From Agapanthus africanus (Eukaryota > Streptophyta > Magnoliopsida > Asparagales > Amaryllidaceae): 64,000 nucleotides of DNA. The position numbers and the translations under genes are program-made. The DNA is taken from assembly GCA_030015575.1 (NCBI GenBank), contig JASDDO010000001.1:325843595-325907594 (forward strand), given 5' to 3'. The notes under the pieces were generated by a model. That model saw only the letters and a program-made list of their open reading frames with translations, did not search any database and was not told the DNA's origin. Below, piece by piece: positions 1 through 12,599 of the stretch; the stretch's first letter is position 1; every line of letters starts with the position of its first letter.

Positions 1-629
1 GAGTATTCAGTAGTATTCAAGCTATGTATTTTAGCCAAAGTTAAGGCATAGTGTTTGGTAGCTGCTGGGTATTTCAATTGTTGCATAGATAGATGAGTTG
101 GTTTGGGACAGTCGTTCTGCCGATTGGCCAAAGTCAGGGGCATGTGCGGGTGGGTTCAAATTGACAAGATAGTGACGGGTAGAACTTGGCATGTGACTTA
201 TGACATTTTGACCAAAGCCAAGGTTATAAGAGCATGGGGCAAAAATCAGATCGGGAGTTTCTAAAGAAACTGAAACTTGCCAAGTATGTGCATACCTTCT
301 GGAGTATGAGTAACGTGGATGCATTCCATCACGTTATCATGCGATGAGAGTTGGATCCCGATTCCCACTGATGAGTTGGTTTACTCTTCGGGTGATCCCG
401 ATTGATTCTTCTTTCAGGTTTGGAGGAGAATTTGACAGGACAGTGGGAGGTTTCCGGATTAGATAAAGTTATGATCATTCTGATCTAGGTTAGAGTGCAC
501 GCAGAGTGTTTCTTTTCTCTCTCTCTCTTTGGCAGCGACCTTTGACCGACCCTAGACTATGACTCAGTGACCAAGTTGACCAAACCTTCTTAAAATACTG
601 GCTTTTGGATTGTCCGTGTTGCATAAGTC

Positions 630-1310
630 ATTGCCACTCCTTCTTCTACCCTTTGCATTTCTCAGAACACCCGTATTACTACGGATATCCACTTCCATTG
701 GATAGATCCATCGTATGGTTATATACGAACTCGAAGGGACTTCTTTGAGGATGGATCAAGGTTCAGGAGAAATAGAATTGGTTTATTCAGTTGTCTTTTA
801 TTATCACCTTCTCTCAGGTTGCGAGGGCTCCTTGGTTTAGGAGAGTACACCTATTACGCTTATTGGATAGTCTTATTCCAAACCATAGGCAGGTGCCGAA
901 AGGTAGGGAATGAAGAAAACCAATTAGCCTAAGTAGGGTGTGCAGAAGGTAATATGTAAAGACAAAATAAAGGGATTAGAAAGAGGGCAAAGTAAATTGC
1001 GACTGTTATCATTCACGACCAAACCGCGTACTTCATCGCCACTCCTGATTCACCTTTAAAAGAATAAGATATTATTCAGTTGTCTTTTATCATCACCTTC
1101 TCTCAAGATGCGAGTACTCCTTGGTTTAGGAGAGTAAACCTATTATGCTTACTGGATAGTCTTCTTCCAAACCATAGGCTGGTGCCGAACGGTAGGGAAG
1201 GAAGAAAACCACTTAGCCTAACGATGGTGTACAGAAGGTAACGACCAAAGACAAATAAAGGGATTTGGAGAGATGGCAATAAAATATACGGTTGAAGTCA
1301 TGAATTGGAT
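630..1310 (+). repeat. Direct duplication in the interior of A
   Basis: Two side-by-side related segments, about 630-1015 and 1016-1310. Both contain the same string of landmarks: a pyrimidine-rich stretch, a 'ggtttaggagagta' box, 'aaaccataggc', and an AAAG-rich tail. The same duplication occurs in B (about 36853-37650) and in C (reverse, about 43430-44200), so it predates all three insertions. It occupies the place where gag begins in element D. Confidence 0.7.
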
Positions 1311-3640
1311 TATGGAAGAGGCATTGCTATGAATACCAGAATACCCCTACGAAACATTTTCATGTTTTAGTGCATTGTTAAGGAAAACTGTTTTTCCCGA
1401 TTAGATACTTACTCCAAGGGTATGTATTTACCAGGTTTTATTATCATATCTGTATGGTTTTACAGATGATGAGTGGGAGTAAGATATTGGAAATTAGGTG
1501 ATTATCCTCATTATATCGGAATTCGTTGAAATTGGTGATATTTGAGGAAATCGCCAGGGTACAGTTTTCAACCTACGACGATAGGTTTTGAGTTATTCAA
1601 CTCAGCGGACTTATACAGAGTATTGTATGTTGTCCAAGTGTCCATCAGGACAAAGGGGTAGGTCCTCGTACTATGTTCTGTTTACTTATAACTTCTCTAA
1701 TATTTAGACAAGTGTTTTGTAGAAATACAAGGTCTAAGTTTTGAGAAGTTGTGGGTATAAGAATAAAGTAGAGAACCAGGTATCACAAGTATCGGGATTC
1801 TTCAAAGAGATCGAAGATGTAGATTCTTGTGAATGGTATTCAGATGATAGTGATGGTTTTGAGAAACGTGTTTCTCTTTCAGGTTACTCATAATTGGATG
1901 GATTCCTAAGTTGAGTAATGCTGATTAGCCTCTTTCCATTAAAGTGATATGCACTGGAGATAGCTGCATGATTTGAATATGGTTCCAATTAAATAAGTGC
2001 CAAAGTTTCTATATTGGATATAGAATAGTTCGTACCTTAAAAGATGTTAAGGTACGGGGAGTTGTCCAGCTTATGCTTAAAACCAGACACTGGATAACTC
2101 AGGGCACGTTTCTGTAATGGCTGTTTGTGGGTTGACCCTGGCTATGACGAGGGTTGATATTCTACCATTTGGAAGATCAATAGTGATATTGTTCTTGACT
2201 CGCCACAGTTTTAGTAAAATGGACTTTTTCAGAAAACAGTAGTGGGAGTATGGTAGAACTGGAAGTGATTCCAGAACCGCGAACGATTACGGAAAATTTA
2301 ATAGGACCTATATATTCAATCAGGTTTGACATTCCAATAGCCACTCCGCAGATATGGTAGGTAACCTCAGACACCCGAGAGGTACTTCGGTAGCCTCAAG
2401 GACGGTGACAGGGAGGTTATTATCTACTCTGACTTGACACTACTGTTGTTCCAGACTATGAGACCAGGCAGGAGGATAAGTATAGCGTCGTTCTAAACTA
2501 GCTTTAGAAGTGTACATGTATATTATTCTGCCAGAGGGTTGTCGTAGTCAGTGGGAGCATCGGAAGCATAGTGGGCAAGTAGCTTATGTCTATTTATAGA
2601 CTAGAGCAGTTATAGCGGAGATAGATCATCTAATTTTTGATGTGACAGTCATGGGTTTGACATCAATCAGAATAGGGGATGGATCTGTTAAGAAGGTAGT
2701 AGGGTGTGATGTCATGGTATCTGGATGACATACACAAAGTAGGAAGTAAAATTCCTATACTACGATCGGTTGTACTGTGGTCGTCACACAGTTGTTTCTC
2801 CAGACAGGATATGGATATAATATTTGACATTCTGGTTTCTGGATCTGTGGTTTTAGATCTAGATTTGGGTAGTTTCCCAATGTGGGTACTTTGACAGATA
2901 TTCTAATGGTTTTTAGAATAGTTGACTCCTAGCATGGTAGTGAACCTGCAGGTGATGGAGTCACCCTCTCTAAAGGTGTCATATAGACTAAAGGGGAGAG
3001 GGAAGTGCATGATTGGCAGATCACTTGCTTAGGCAATTGAGTCAATCATGAGATGTCAAGTACCACACCAGATGTTGTTTTTGCACTAGATGCAATGAGT
3101 TTGTATTAATCCAATCCTGGAGAAACATAAGGAAGCAGTTTTAGAACATAAGTACATGTTCTATGGATTTGATGACGGCAGCCTCCTTCGGGAGACGATC
3201 ATCATTCCAGGCTTCAAAGGTGACATGGATGACAGAGTGATTGTCAGAGTTATAGTTTTCCCTCTGACCAAGAGGGACAGTATTATGGACAGGTGGTTCA
3301 AGAGGATACTGTGGGTGGCATGGTGCCGGATACTGATTAGGTTCAGTGATCGATACAGTCTAAGAGGTTTGGATTTGGAGTTCATTTATGAACTAGGTCC
3401 CATCAGATATCCAGACATATTCTAAGACGGGTATTACTCGATTCGGGAGATGGCTTTTTTTGAACTTGAGACAAAGAGAGATAAAGAAAGATACTTCTAG
3501 GCGGATCCACTCACTGAGGCTATTTCTCGAACACAAAAGTTTTACAAACGGGCTTTGTGAAACTGATTAGTAGAGGAGTTGGATGTTCGGTTTCACACGG
3601 GCTGTGAGTAGTCGACATCGCAATATTAGCCTTGAGTGCA

Positions 3641-3650
3641 AGTGGGAGAT
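3641..3650 (+). other. Polypurine tract of A
   Basis: The purine run AGTGGGAGAT sits directly before the LTR start TGTTGGA. This is the plus-strand priming site of reverse transcription. D has the same tract at 55195-55205. Confidence 0.85.
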
Positions 3651-5747
3651 TGTTGGAGATAGTGCCCTCATAGTCAATTATTGGATCGCAGGTACGTGAT
3701 TGCAATGATTGCGGAGGACCTATCCCGGTAGGACAGTCTTACTCGAAATGATAGTATGCTATCTGGTTTGCCTTTATCAGTCGTGTACATGTTCAGGTGA
3801 CTGATTGCATGTTACACTATGATAGAGCCCTTAGGATCTTGCTTTACTACCAACAGTATGATGGCGATCATATACGTGAGAGTTGGGTAGTTTATATGCA
3901 TATCCTTAATTGTGGTCCCTAGTCGTGGGAGTTTCGAGACAGGGCATCGATACTCCGGAGTAGACTAGTGTATACAGTCGAGACCCCGACGAGGGGCGGT
4001 GGCCGGTCTCACAAGCCACTAGTGTCAGTTGGATCACCTAAGATGTATACAGGTGCTCATTGGGTTATGAGTACACCGGACAGGACTCGCCGGGAATCTG
4101 CTAGTTAGTACTATACCTATCGTCAGATAGCAGTTCCCAGGTGACATGTGTACAGGTTAGTTCATTGACCTGAGGTCGTCATTTGTCTCGTGTGAGTTCC
4201 CACTGTGCTTTGATTTCTACCCTACCACGGCTCAAAGGAGTCGTGCAAACAGGTAGCTTTTGGGTACAGTCCCGAGCCATATGGAGGCACGTGAGCGGAT
4301 CGGCAGGGGATTCGTCTCTCCCGGTATTGGGGGCGAGGTCGTGCTGTGTCTAGGAGAGCCATTACACAAAGTCCATGGCCATGGCAGGAGATTTACTGGT
4401 AGGTACTCCAGTAGTATCTCAGGGTGTGATTGGGCTACACTTCGACACGACTTATACTGCTATTGGGGTCTGACGTTACTAGCCCCCTAGGCGGATATGC
4501 GATACTCATTGACGAACGGACCGGACTGTATATACATTGTCACTGTTAGGCTCAGTAGGGTTTCTGGATGAGTTCACTCATCGGCCACCCTTGAGTTAGC
4601 TCATCTGCCTCCCTTGAGGTCAGTCCATGGGCAGCCGTTACGCATAGCTAGTGCCGCTGACGGTTTGTGGTTAAACCCACTGCCAGGGTACTGACGAGTC
4701 ATTAGAGTCCCCCACAGACAGTTTCCCAAGTTCGGGCGAAACGTTGTAGAGGCCGTATGGTTTTATGGCAGGGTTCGGAAAATGCACGTGCGTTTACGCA
4801 CGTGTTATTTTTCGGGCAGATAATACTGGTCGGCTTTGGTTTAAGCCGGATCCGAGTATTATATTGAGTAGGTATAATATCTTTGTCTCAGTTGCATTTG
4901 TATTCGGTCGTAATACAAATGCGGGTATTTTTATACAGTTTCGGGGTTATCCTGAAAGTCGTTTCAGGATCACTTTTGGAAGTTGCCAGTTTCCAGTTTT
5001 CTATCAGCCGTCTTTTAACATTCGGTTAAAGACGGATTTATCTTTTCTTGGATGAGGGTGAGTCATGCTTCTAGAAGGTTCTAGAATTTGGTGAGGTGTC
5101 TTGTGACTCATGCTTTGATTTTAACCATTTCTTGTTTAGCTAAAGATATTATTTTGTGTTCACATTATGATATTTATCTTATGGTTACTCTCCCCTCTCC
5201 TACGGTCACCCCCCCACTCCTATAAGTGGCCGGCCCCCTCTCTCTCCTCACACTCACTCACTTGATGTTTCATTTGGAGAAAAAGATTATGATAGTATTT
5301 GGGGTGCATGGAATTTTACAGTTCATTTCATTCCATCACCCAATTCCCTCGGCAACTTCATTAACCGTCCGTCCACAGTTTTGGACGGAACGAGACAAAG
5401 TCATCTACTCATTCTCTACATCATTCTTGGTCGTCTCTTTTAGCAAACTTGACGATCGAGTTGCCTCAAGTCAGAGGCGGGAGCCCGTTTAAAGAATCGG
5501 TGATGTGGTGCCACCTGGACGAGCAGATCAGAGATCGACGAGATCGGAGCAGCCGCAACGGAGCGTGGGATGATGGTTAAAGAACGAAGGACTCGGATCG
5601 TTTGGTATAACCTTTCTACACTCTTTACAGTTTGTTAGTTTAGCAATAATGGCAGATCCGGGTTAAAGTATACGATAGCGCCAGTTAAAAAGTTTTTGTT
5701 CCGCATTTGGCGTCTGTAGACGGCCGGGGCGCTAGCGTAGACTTTCA
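3651..5747 (+). repeat. 3' LTR of A (2097 bp)
   Basis: It starts TGTTGGA after the polypurine tract and ends ACTTTCA, aligning end to end with the 3' LTR of B (39902-41989) and, reversed, with the LTRs of C. A TATA-like CTATAAG lies at about 5220, followed by a CT-rich stretch, which marks a likely transcription start. The segment 5382-5645 near the 3' end is shared with the Ty3 LTR of F. Confidence 0.85.
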
Positions 5748-8346
5748 GCGATAAACGCACGAAACATAAAACTGGTGCGACAAACGCACGAAGTATAAAA
5801 CTGTTTCATCCTGTGCACAAATATGAATACCCAGCTGGTGTACCCATGGTGCACGAAAACAGAAATCATGGAACTCAGTCATCGAGACAAAATCATGCGA
5901 ATAGATCACCCAAAAACACCGAAATCCAAGGTGACGGATACGTGATAATCGAATCACAAAATCACAAATCATAAATACTGTCGTCGGTATATCCTCCTTC
6001 AAAGTCGAGAAGGTGTCGGTGCATCCAATGCTAATAGCGCAAGTTATGTACCTGCCTCCTGCTCACGGTTTGGCGTCTTCTGTCTCTGGGCCCTTATCTT
6101 CTCTGTGGATTACCAATCTTGTGATCCATCGGCTCATCGGCCCTATCAGGTGTGTTAACGGGAACGATTCCGTCCTGGAACTTCTCTGGTCATTTCTCGG
6201 TCAATCCTCATGACCACTCGTAAAGCAGCACGTCACTGGCGCCGACCTTTAGTCCTCTGAATACACATCCCACATCTGATCCTGGGTGCAAGTCTTACCG
6301 TAGCAGTGTCATGGAAGGAATCCTGCTCTGCTCGAGGTCTCTTCCGATCTCGCCTATGCCGAACTGTACGGAGGCTGGTACTCTTGCATAATCTCTTCTT
6401 GCTCTATGGACATCTGCGTCCTTAGCACAGTATTTTCTCGGAAACTGGTCGCATCCCAACGCCTCTGTAGGCATATCCGACCTTTAATCTTAACGGGGAG
6501 TGACAACAGCTCATCAGCATCTCGCACGAACCTCTTGTCCCACTTGTCTGTATCATTGTCTACTTCGGCGTCACGTCTCTATCTGCGCACTGCAAATGTT
6601 TTCGGTTACGGTCAATCCGAAGTCTCTCACACGGACTCGAAATCACGAACTCGGTATCTTCATCACTCTGTGGAAGATATCTAGCCGAACACGTCCTCCG
6701 GAACTCGTCCCAATCTGCGGAGATATATTCCATTCTCGTCCATTCTTGATCTACTCACAACGCACCTGGGTGAGGTCCTCTATCCGAACCTGGTCAACTA
6801 TCTCGTCGACGATGCCAAAATCTGGCCTGCTGGGTGTGCACAATATGACCACTCTTGGGTCCAAGTCTTCTTGTATAGTATTCCAGAAAGGTCCTGTCAA
6901 GATCTCTCAAAAATCTCGTTTCTGCCGAATTGCCCAGAAGTTACCATCCTTCACTATATCTGTTTCTTGTTCCGGAACGGATGCATACTCGTCGCGACTC
7001 CTTCTGGAAGGTATATCAATAATCAATGCCTCTGCATGTGTATAGCATCTCTGATGTCAGCGGAGTGGAACGTCATCCCGTCGAAATCTCATGCGAACTT
7101 TTTACTTCACTCTACTCCAATGTCGACTGATTCGGACTCTCCTCCTCGTGGCTGCATGGACTGCGCTCCAACGACTATACTCGTATCTGGAGTCTCTTAA
7201 GCAATATGTCACGTCACATGATATCGGAATGATGTCGAACCATCCGATCGACTCGTCAGAACCTCATAATCCCCCAAGAGATCAACATCTTGAATACAGT
7301 TTAATAGTAGTCCGGTACATACCACAACACCTATGGACCAACCGTAGAAGGGCAAACCCAAGCCTCACAAATGGCACCACTAAACTGCCGCAAACCCTAA
7401 GGTTCGGAGGCGTTCCATGGTCATTACGTCGTGTTAGGGTTTCATTCTTCTAGAGGGTCCATAGCATTACTTGCATTGTCTTCCGAATACTTTAAACATG
7501 GAATTGGGTTCTTGACATTCGATCGTCTCTATCGACTCTCAGCGAATCTGCGTAAAGTCGTCTCTAGCTGGAATAAATCTATCTGATGACCTCAAATCGG
7601 GGTAAACAAACGAACCACATGTCCTTGTCGTTCATCCTCGGGTGACTAGCGACTTGCCATCATATCTCTAAGTATATGCTCATGCTGCAGTAGCTCCAAC
7701 ATCTGGGCGATACCTCGTCATTCGCAGCAACAACTGGCTCATTCGTCTGTACGCTGAACAGCGCCTCAATCATCATGAATAAGCGATATATCAATGGTCA
7801 TAACATTCTGGCTGGTCTCTAGCAGTAGCATGATCCTCTGGTGCCGATCTGCACATCCGGGAAATCTCGTAAAAGCGATCCGTCAAACGCTTATGGCGCG
7901 AAAGCACAAAAAAACGACGCCTCGCTATGCAATCGTATGTCCCTGGAATTACGCCCTGGTCAGTCCTCGTCCGTGACGAGCTCAAGCTGACGCAACTCTA
8001 GCCGTATCTCTCTCTGCCCGTGCAATCGTGGCAGCAAAATCATAACCAATATCGATGAGGATAGATCATAGGAATGAATATAATACTGTGCAATGAAATG
8101 TACATCCTAAGGTTTCTTATGCGAAGTAGCGTATCGTAAGTATGCCATGGAACATACGTACGGTACATCACTCTACTCAAACTACCTACTCCATCAACCA
8201 AGGGTCATCCTACACGACGAAAGTTCGGGTATAATACCCCCTCGACTAAGTCTAAGTTCCGTAAGGTCAAGCCTAAGTTCCGTATATATATAAACGCTCT
8301 AGGCTCCGCATAGTGAAACTTAGACTCGAACCAAGGTTAACCTAGC
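5748..8346 (-). other. Interior remnant of E
   Basis: The stretch 6000-8340, reversed, resembles 19740-21580 of F. The part 5748-5990 carries spaced 'gtgcac' words like the repeat array of F at 21560-22740. Frames here are short and change from copy to copy, so I call none of them genes. A highly decayed gag relic is possible but cannot be shown by eye. Confidence 0.6.
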
Positions 8347-8358
8347 GCTCTGATACCA
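8347..8358 (-). other. Primer binding site of E
   Basis: On the - strand it reads TGGTATCAGAGC, the complement of the 3' end of plant initiator tRNA-Met, four bases from the LTR end. It fixes the orientation of E and the inner LTR border. Confidence 0.9.
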
Positions 8359-10084
8359 ACTTTGTCACAACCCGAAATAGTACGTGACTGGCACTTGAAT
8401 CATATGAAGTCTATAAGACCCCATCTAATTCAAGTAAGCCAAAAGCCCAGAAATGTAAAACCAATTTAAGGAGTAAATAAAGAAAACTAGTGTTAAGAAG
8501 TGAAGAAAACACTTTTAAAAACAAGGTTTTTAAATAAGTAAGCCGAATATGCATTTTTAAAATCTCTAGACATTTCTGAAAATTTCGGCAGAGTTTCCCT
8601 TGTAAATACTGGCCCCAAACAGGGTACAACATGAATAATATATATACAATGATAAAAGGCATCCCCAAGCGGGAGCTAGCTCTTCGTCAATCGACGGTCA
8701 CAACCACGCAAACAGTATAATATACAACGCCGAAGGGCGAGGATCAAAACTCAAAGAAAAACTCAAAATCAGCATGAAAACCATAATACTACAACGCGCG
8801 ACTCTATGGTCGAAATAATACATAATTAGTTTTCTAAGTCTGAAAGAATATACAAGTTTGGTTGATGGAATCATTAGGTACAACTTAATAATACATGTAC
8901 AATTGTGGTTCTGATGCAAAAGAACCCACCTACGAAAGCAAATCACCCGTAAGGGAAGCAGTGTGCCAGAAGCCGCAATGGAACCTGTACGGCAAAACCT
9001 GCAAGAACTGTGGCACAGCGGGGGTGTGTTGCCAACTCGTGAATAGAAAACATCACAGAGCAGAAATCATATGTATGACTCAACCTAGGTCAATACGATC
9101 AGATATATATATAAAGCTCAAATGAATAAGTCTGAAGCATGATAAGGTGGCAATGTAACATCTATACATCAGTGTAGTGCCAAGTGCTCGTGCCAGTGCA
9201 CCAGGTAATAGCATGTCATAAATATGAGGTATGATCAATGTCGACAATATTAAGAAGTCCATGAATGTGTGGATATCATCCAACTATGTGATCAATGTCA
9301 TCAATGCCAATTATATGTATGTGGAAATCGTCCACGTGTCACCCAATGACAATAAGAATCATGCATGTAAATATCATAAAGCATATGCATGGAAGATTGA
9401 GGATGGAAATCAACATGTGTCGCTCGCGACATATCAAATCATGGAACCTGAGTGTCAAGCATCGACACTCGAAAACATCTTGAAACCTGTCCCTAGAATC
9501 GGCACGTAAATCCTCATATACATAGGGCTCCGTCATTCCGGATCGGCCCGTCTCATCTCTCAACTCCGGTCGGTATCCTCCAGATATCCGCCGAGCTCAA
9601 CACAATCACCGGTAGGTAGTACTCCCCTGCCGGGCTCACCGTCTAACATATACGAGTCTTCTTACCCTAGGGTACCTCACCGGGTCCACCATATACCCGC
9701 AATCGGTGCCTACCACTCCTCGAATCGGGTATACTCACACAAGCTCTCAGGAACCGAGAAAACTCATGGTGGACGCACTGAAATATCATATCCAGAGAAA
9801 CCGGGTTTTTAAAACAGTGCGTATTTTCTTAAAATAATACCATGGTTCTCAAATCCAGAAATCCTATAAATCCAAACTCAATGTGTAAATCCATGCAATG
9901 TGTTGTATGACACTAAGAGTAAAAAGAGGAAACCGCTCTTTTAAAAGAATCCAGTTTTGAAAATATCTCATGCGGTCCCTATTCTCTTGAAATCAAGTCA
10001 ATATCATCCATGTATGTAACATGTGTATGTATGTAGGTATGGATGTGCAAATGGATATATACGTGAATATGAGTGTAGCACTAC

Positions 10085-10499
10085 TATGAAAATACAGTGT
10101 GCATGTGCGCAAGTAAGGATATATCAATATATATGTGCATTGGTATGAATATACAGTGTGCATGTGCGCAAGTATGAAGATATCAATATATGTGTGCACA
10201 GGTATGAATATACAGTGTGCATGTGCGCAAGTATGAAGATATCAATATATGTGTGCACTGGTATGAATATACAGTGTGCAAGTGCGCAAGTATGAAGATA
10301 TCAATATATGTGTGCACTGGTATGAATATACAGTGTGCATGTGTGCAAGTATGAAGATATCAATATATGTGTGTACTGGTATGAATATATAGTGTGCATG
10401 TGTGCAACTAAGAAGATATCAATATATGTGTGCACTGGTATGAATATACAGTGTGCATGTGCGCAAGTATGAAGATATCAATATATGTGTGCACTGGTA
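10085..10499 (+). repeat. 59-bp tandem array, seven copies
   Basis: Seven consecutive units of 59 bp, each with 'acagtgtgcatgtgcgc' and 'gatatcaatatatgtgtg', a few per cent different from each other, preceded by a decayed unit from about 10026. The array is inside the E LTR and is missing at the matching place in F, so it expanded in this copy or sub-lineage. Confidence 0.9.
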
Positions 10500-10849
10500 T
10501 GCCATGCAAGGGATCAAATCTTGAATGCAACAGTAAGAATATGCGGCAAATGAATAATAACACAACAGTGTAAAATCTACATCAGTGTATCCATGTCATA
10601 CTGTTTTGCCAATTGAAAGAAGACGAATCGGAGTTTTTAGGAAATTAAGTGCTACGGTGTTTTTTAAAAAAAATGTGTCTTTTGAAAATATCCGTAGAAT
10701 CCCTTTGCCTGTCTTTAAAATACTCCTGATTCGCTAGTTTTTTGAAATAGGTATGACATCGGCCTAGCCTAATATCTACTAGCAAAACTACAGCTCTGAC
10801 TAACAAGTCAATCGGGAGGGGTATGGAAACCACCTAAATCTTAGTCGAT

Positions 10850-10890
10850 ATATATATATATATATATATATTGATATATATATATATAAT
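10850..10890. repeat. (TA)n microsatellite
   Basis: Two runs of alternating T and A separated by TTGA, within the E LTR. Confidence 0.9.
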
Positions 10891-11889
10891 AGTCGGTGAT
10901 CCCGCCTCAAAGGTACAGTGTACGATACAATATCATATGACATCCTCGAGTCATGAGTGCGGATCTTATCATCAAATAAAGCTCGTACGGTAAATCATCG
11001 TACGGCATCCTAAAAGCTGGGTACGGGTCAGTATCACATTCATCTCATCAATTATCTTGTATCCTTACCATCATATCTCATGATCTAAGTCTAGTACAAC
11101 CGATACCATCTATATAAAAATCTCATGTCGTATCCCAAATACGAACCACATCATATTACCGATCTCAAGGCACTATGCCCAATCTCATCGACTCATCTCC
11201 AAAATATCATCCATTATCCTCATCATCCAGGTATAAATATAACTAATAAGCATGTGTGTGCGTGTGGGTGTAAACCTATTCTAGGGTTCGCAACTAGGAA
11301 ACTATACTAGTTTACTTCTGAACCCTAATCTATCCATAGTACTCCTCATCACATCTAGAATATCCATATCACACATAACGCTATCATACATATATGTATA
11401 GTATATATCTAGTATACTAAGCATCGAACTGCGGGGGTGCTATACGCCATCCACCCGACTACCTCCATAGATATAATCTACTCACCTGCATCCTGCGTGT
11501 CGGTGTCGATGTCGCCCTCATCTTCTTCACCGTATGAAGCCCTCGAGAAGGTACCTACAAGATAACACAATCGCAAATGCATCTTAAAATCACATCGAGA
11601 AAACTAAACGACGCGCTAAGGCCTATAGGTTAGAACCTACGGACCACGCCTTCAAAATCATCAAACAACCCTCGATATCATCGTACAAACGTCAAGCGAT
11701 CGAGGTAAATCTTAAATACGCAAATCCAGAATTTAAAATACGCAAAACGAAACTCCGAGTCAAAACAGCAACTTAGGAAAAAGGTCCCAGATTTCACCCT
11801 AATTCAAATTGGTCAATTTTGCATATGCCAAGGGTCTATTTTACTGATAAGGGGACCACAGAACTAACACGAGGCCAAATGGCCCAGGT

Positions 11890-11910
11890 CTGGCCGCAAT
11901 TTGCGGCCAG
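11890..11910. repeat. Perfect GC-rich inverted repeat in the E LTR
   Basis: Arms CTGGCCGCAA and TTGCGGCCAG, 10 bp each, around one central T. It resembles the GGCCGCGG palindromes in the Copia leaders and in the LTR of I. Confidence 0.8.
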
Positions 11911-12275
11911 GGGATTAAATTTGCCGCCTGAATTGGGAGATAGGGGCTAGGGCTCTGGTGGTATGTTCTAAATCACCTGTATGTATCACTGTCCTTGTAA
12001 AATATTTTTCAGGTGGCCCAAGAGTTAGCAGATTTCATTTTACATCCACAGAATCAACAATTTTCCAATATCGGGTTTTCTAAATCCGTATTCCGTGGTT
12101 CTAGTCTTTGGTTTAGACCTGAATTCTAGCACTGGGGGGTTTGTGTGGGCTCTACTGAGTTCAATTTCACATCACAACCATCAATTTCCATAAACCCTAA
12201 CTAGAATTTTCAAAGTTAAAACAAACCACATAATATCGACATGAAACATATATGGATGCACAAGGATTTGAAACA

Positions 12276-12566
12276 CTACACTATTGGTGCAGAAATTACC
12301 TCCTTTAGCAACTCAAGAATTTTCTTGAGTTGCCCAAAGTCCTCAAAATTTTTGCTTTCTTGGTCCATGGGATAGCTAGTGAGCTCATGCATCTTTTTAA
12401 TGAAATGGGTCTTGGGTTTTGAGTTGTTTTTCATGGTGTTTTGGGAGGTTGAAGATGGGGGAGAAGGAGAACAGCAGCAGCAGCAGCATGGAGAGAGAGG
12501 GATAGGAAAATGAGTGGAAGAAATGATGAGGGAAAGGCTCAAGACATGGGTTGACCCCTCACCCAC
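12276..12566 (-). other. Short open frame in the E LTR, function unknown
   Basis: A 96-codon - strand frame just downstream of the predicted LTR start site. It carries a polycysteine run, made by the CTG reading of the CAG microsatellite at 12472-12487, and then a charged stretch ending in ILELLKEV. A GTAATT donor-like site follows the last glutamate codon. I recognise no family. F has no matching frame. It may be chance or a captured fragment. Confidence 0.25.
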
Positions 12567-12590
12567 TCTTTCTCTCTCTCACCCATACTT

Positions 12591-12599
12591 AATATTATA
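12591..12599 (-). promoter_or_regulatory. Likely TATA box of the E LTR
   Basis: On the - strand TATAATATT lies about 380 bp inside the LTR start and is followed by a GA/CT-rich stretch, the usual layout of a plant LTR promoter. Confidence 0.45.

Larger units (their letters stand above)
1..5747 (+). mobile_element. Element A: decayed Ty1/Copia retrotransposon, 5' part outside the window
   Basis: The window opens inside the 5' leader of this copy; by alignment with element B, about 3.9 kb (5' LTR plus first leader part) lies to the left. The leader ends near 530 with a pyrimidine run and CAG. The interior runs to 3640, then a purine tract and the 3' LTR. The interior matches B closely (for example 2640-2850 against 39000-39200) and, at lower identity, the reverse transcriptase and pol 3' end of D. 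No frame exceeds about 180 codons and none reads as a retroelement protein, so the copy is broken throughout (many breaks). It is inserted in element E: the 5748 flank is E interior. Confidence 0.85.

Noticed and set aside
4260-4490. Frame with matching peptides in several LTRs (A, C)
   Set aside because: The likeness follows from LTR DNA identity. Stops and frame differ among copies and it lies in U3.
6500-7045. 181-codon frame in the interior of E
   Set aside because: It is on the strand opposite to E, and the matching part of F does not keep the frame. Composition is Ser/Arg-rich without a domain.
10085-10499. CRISPR-like regular repeats
   Set aside because: Units are contiguous with no variable spacers; a plain tandem repeat in a plant LTR.
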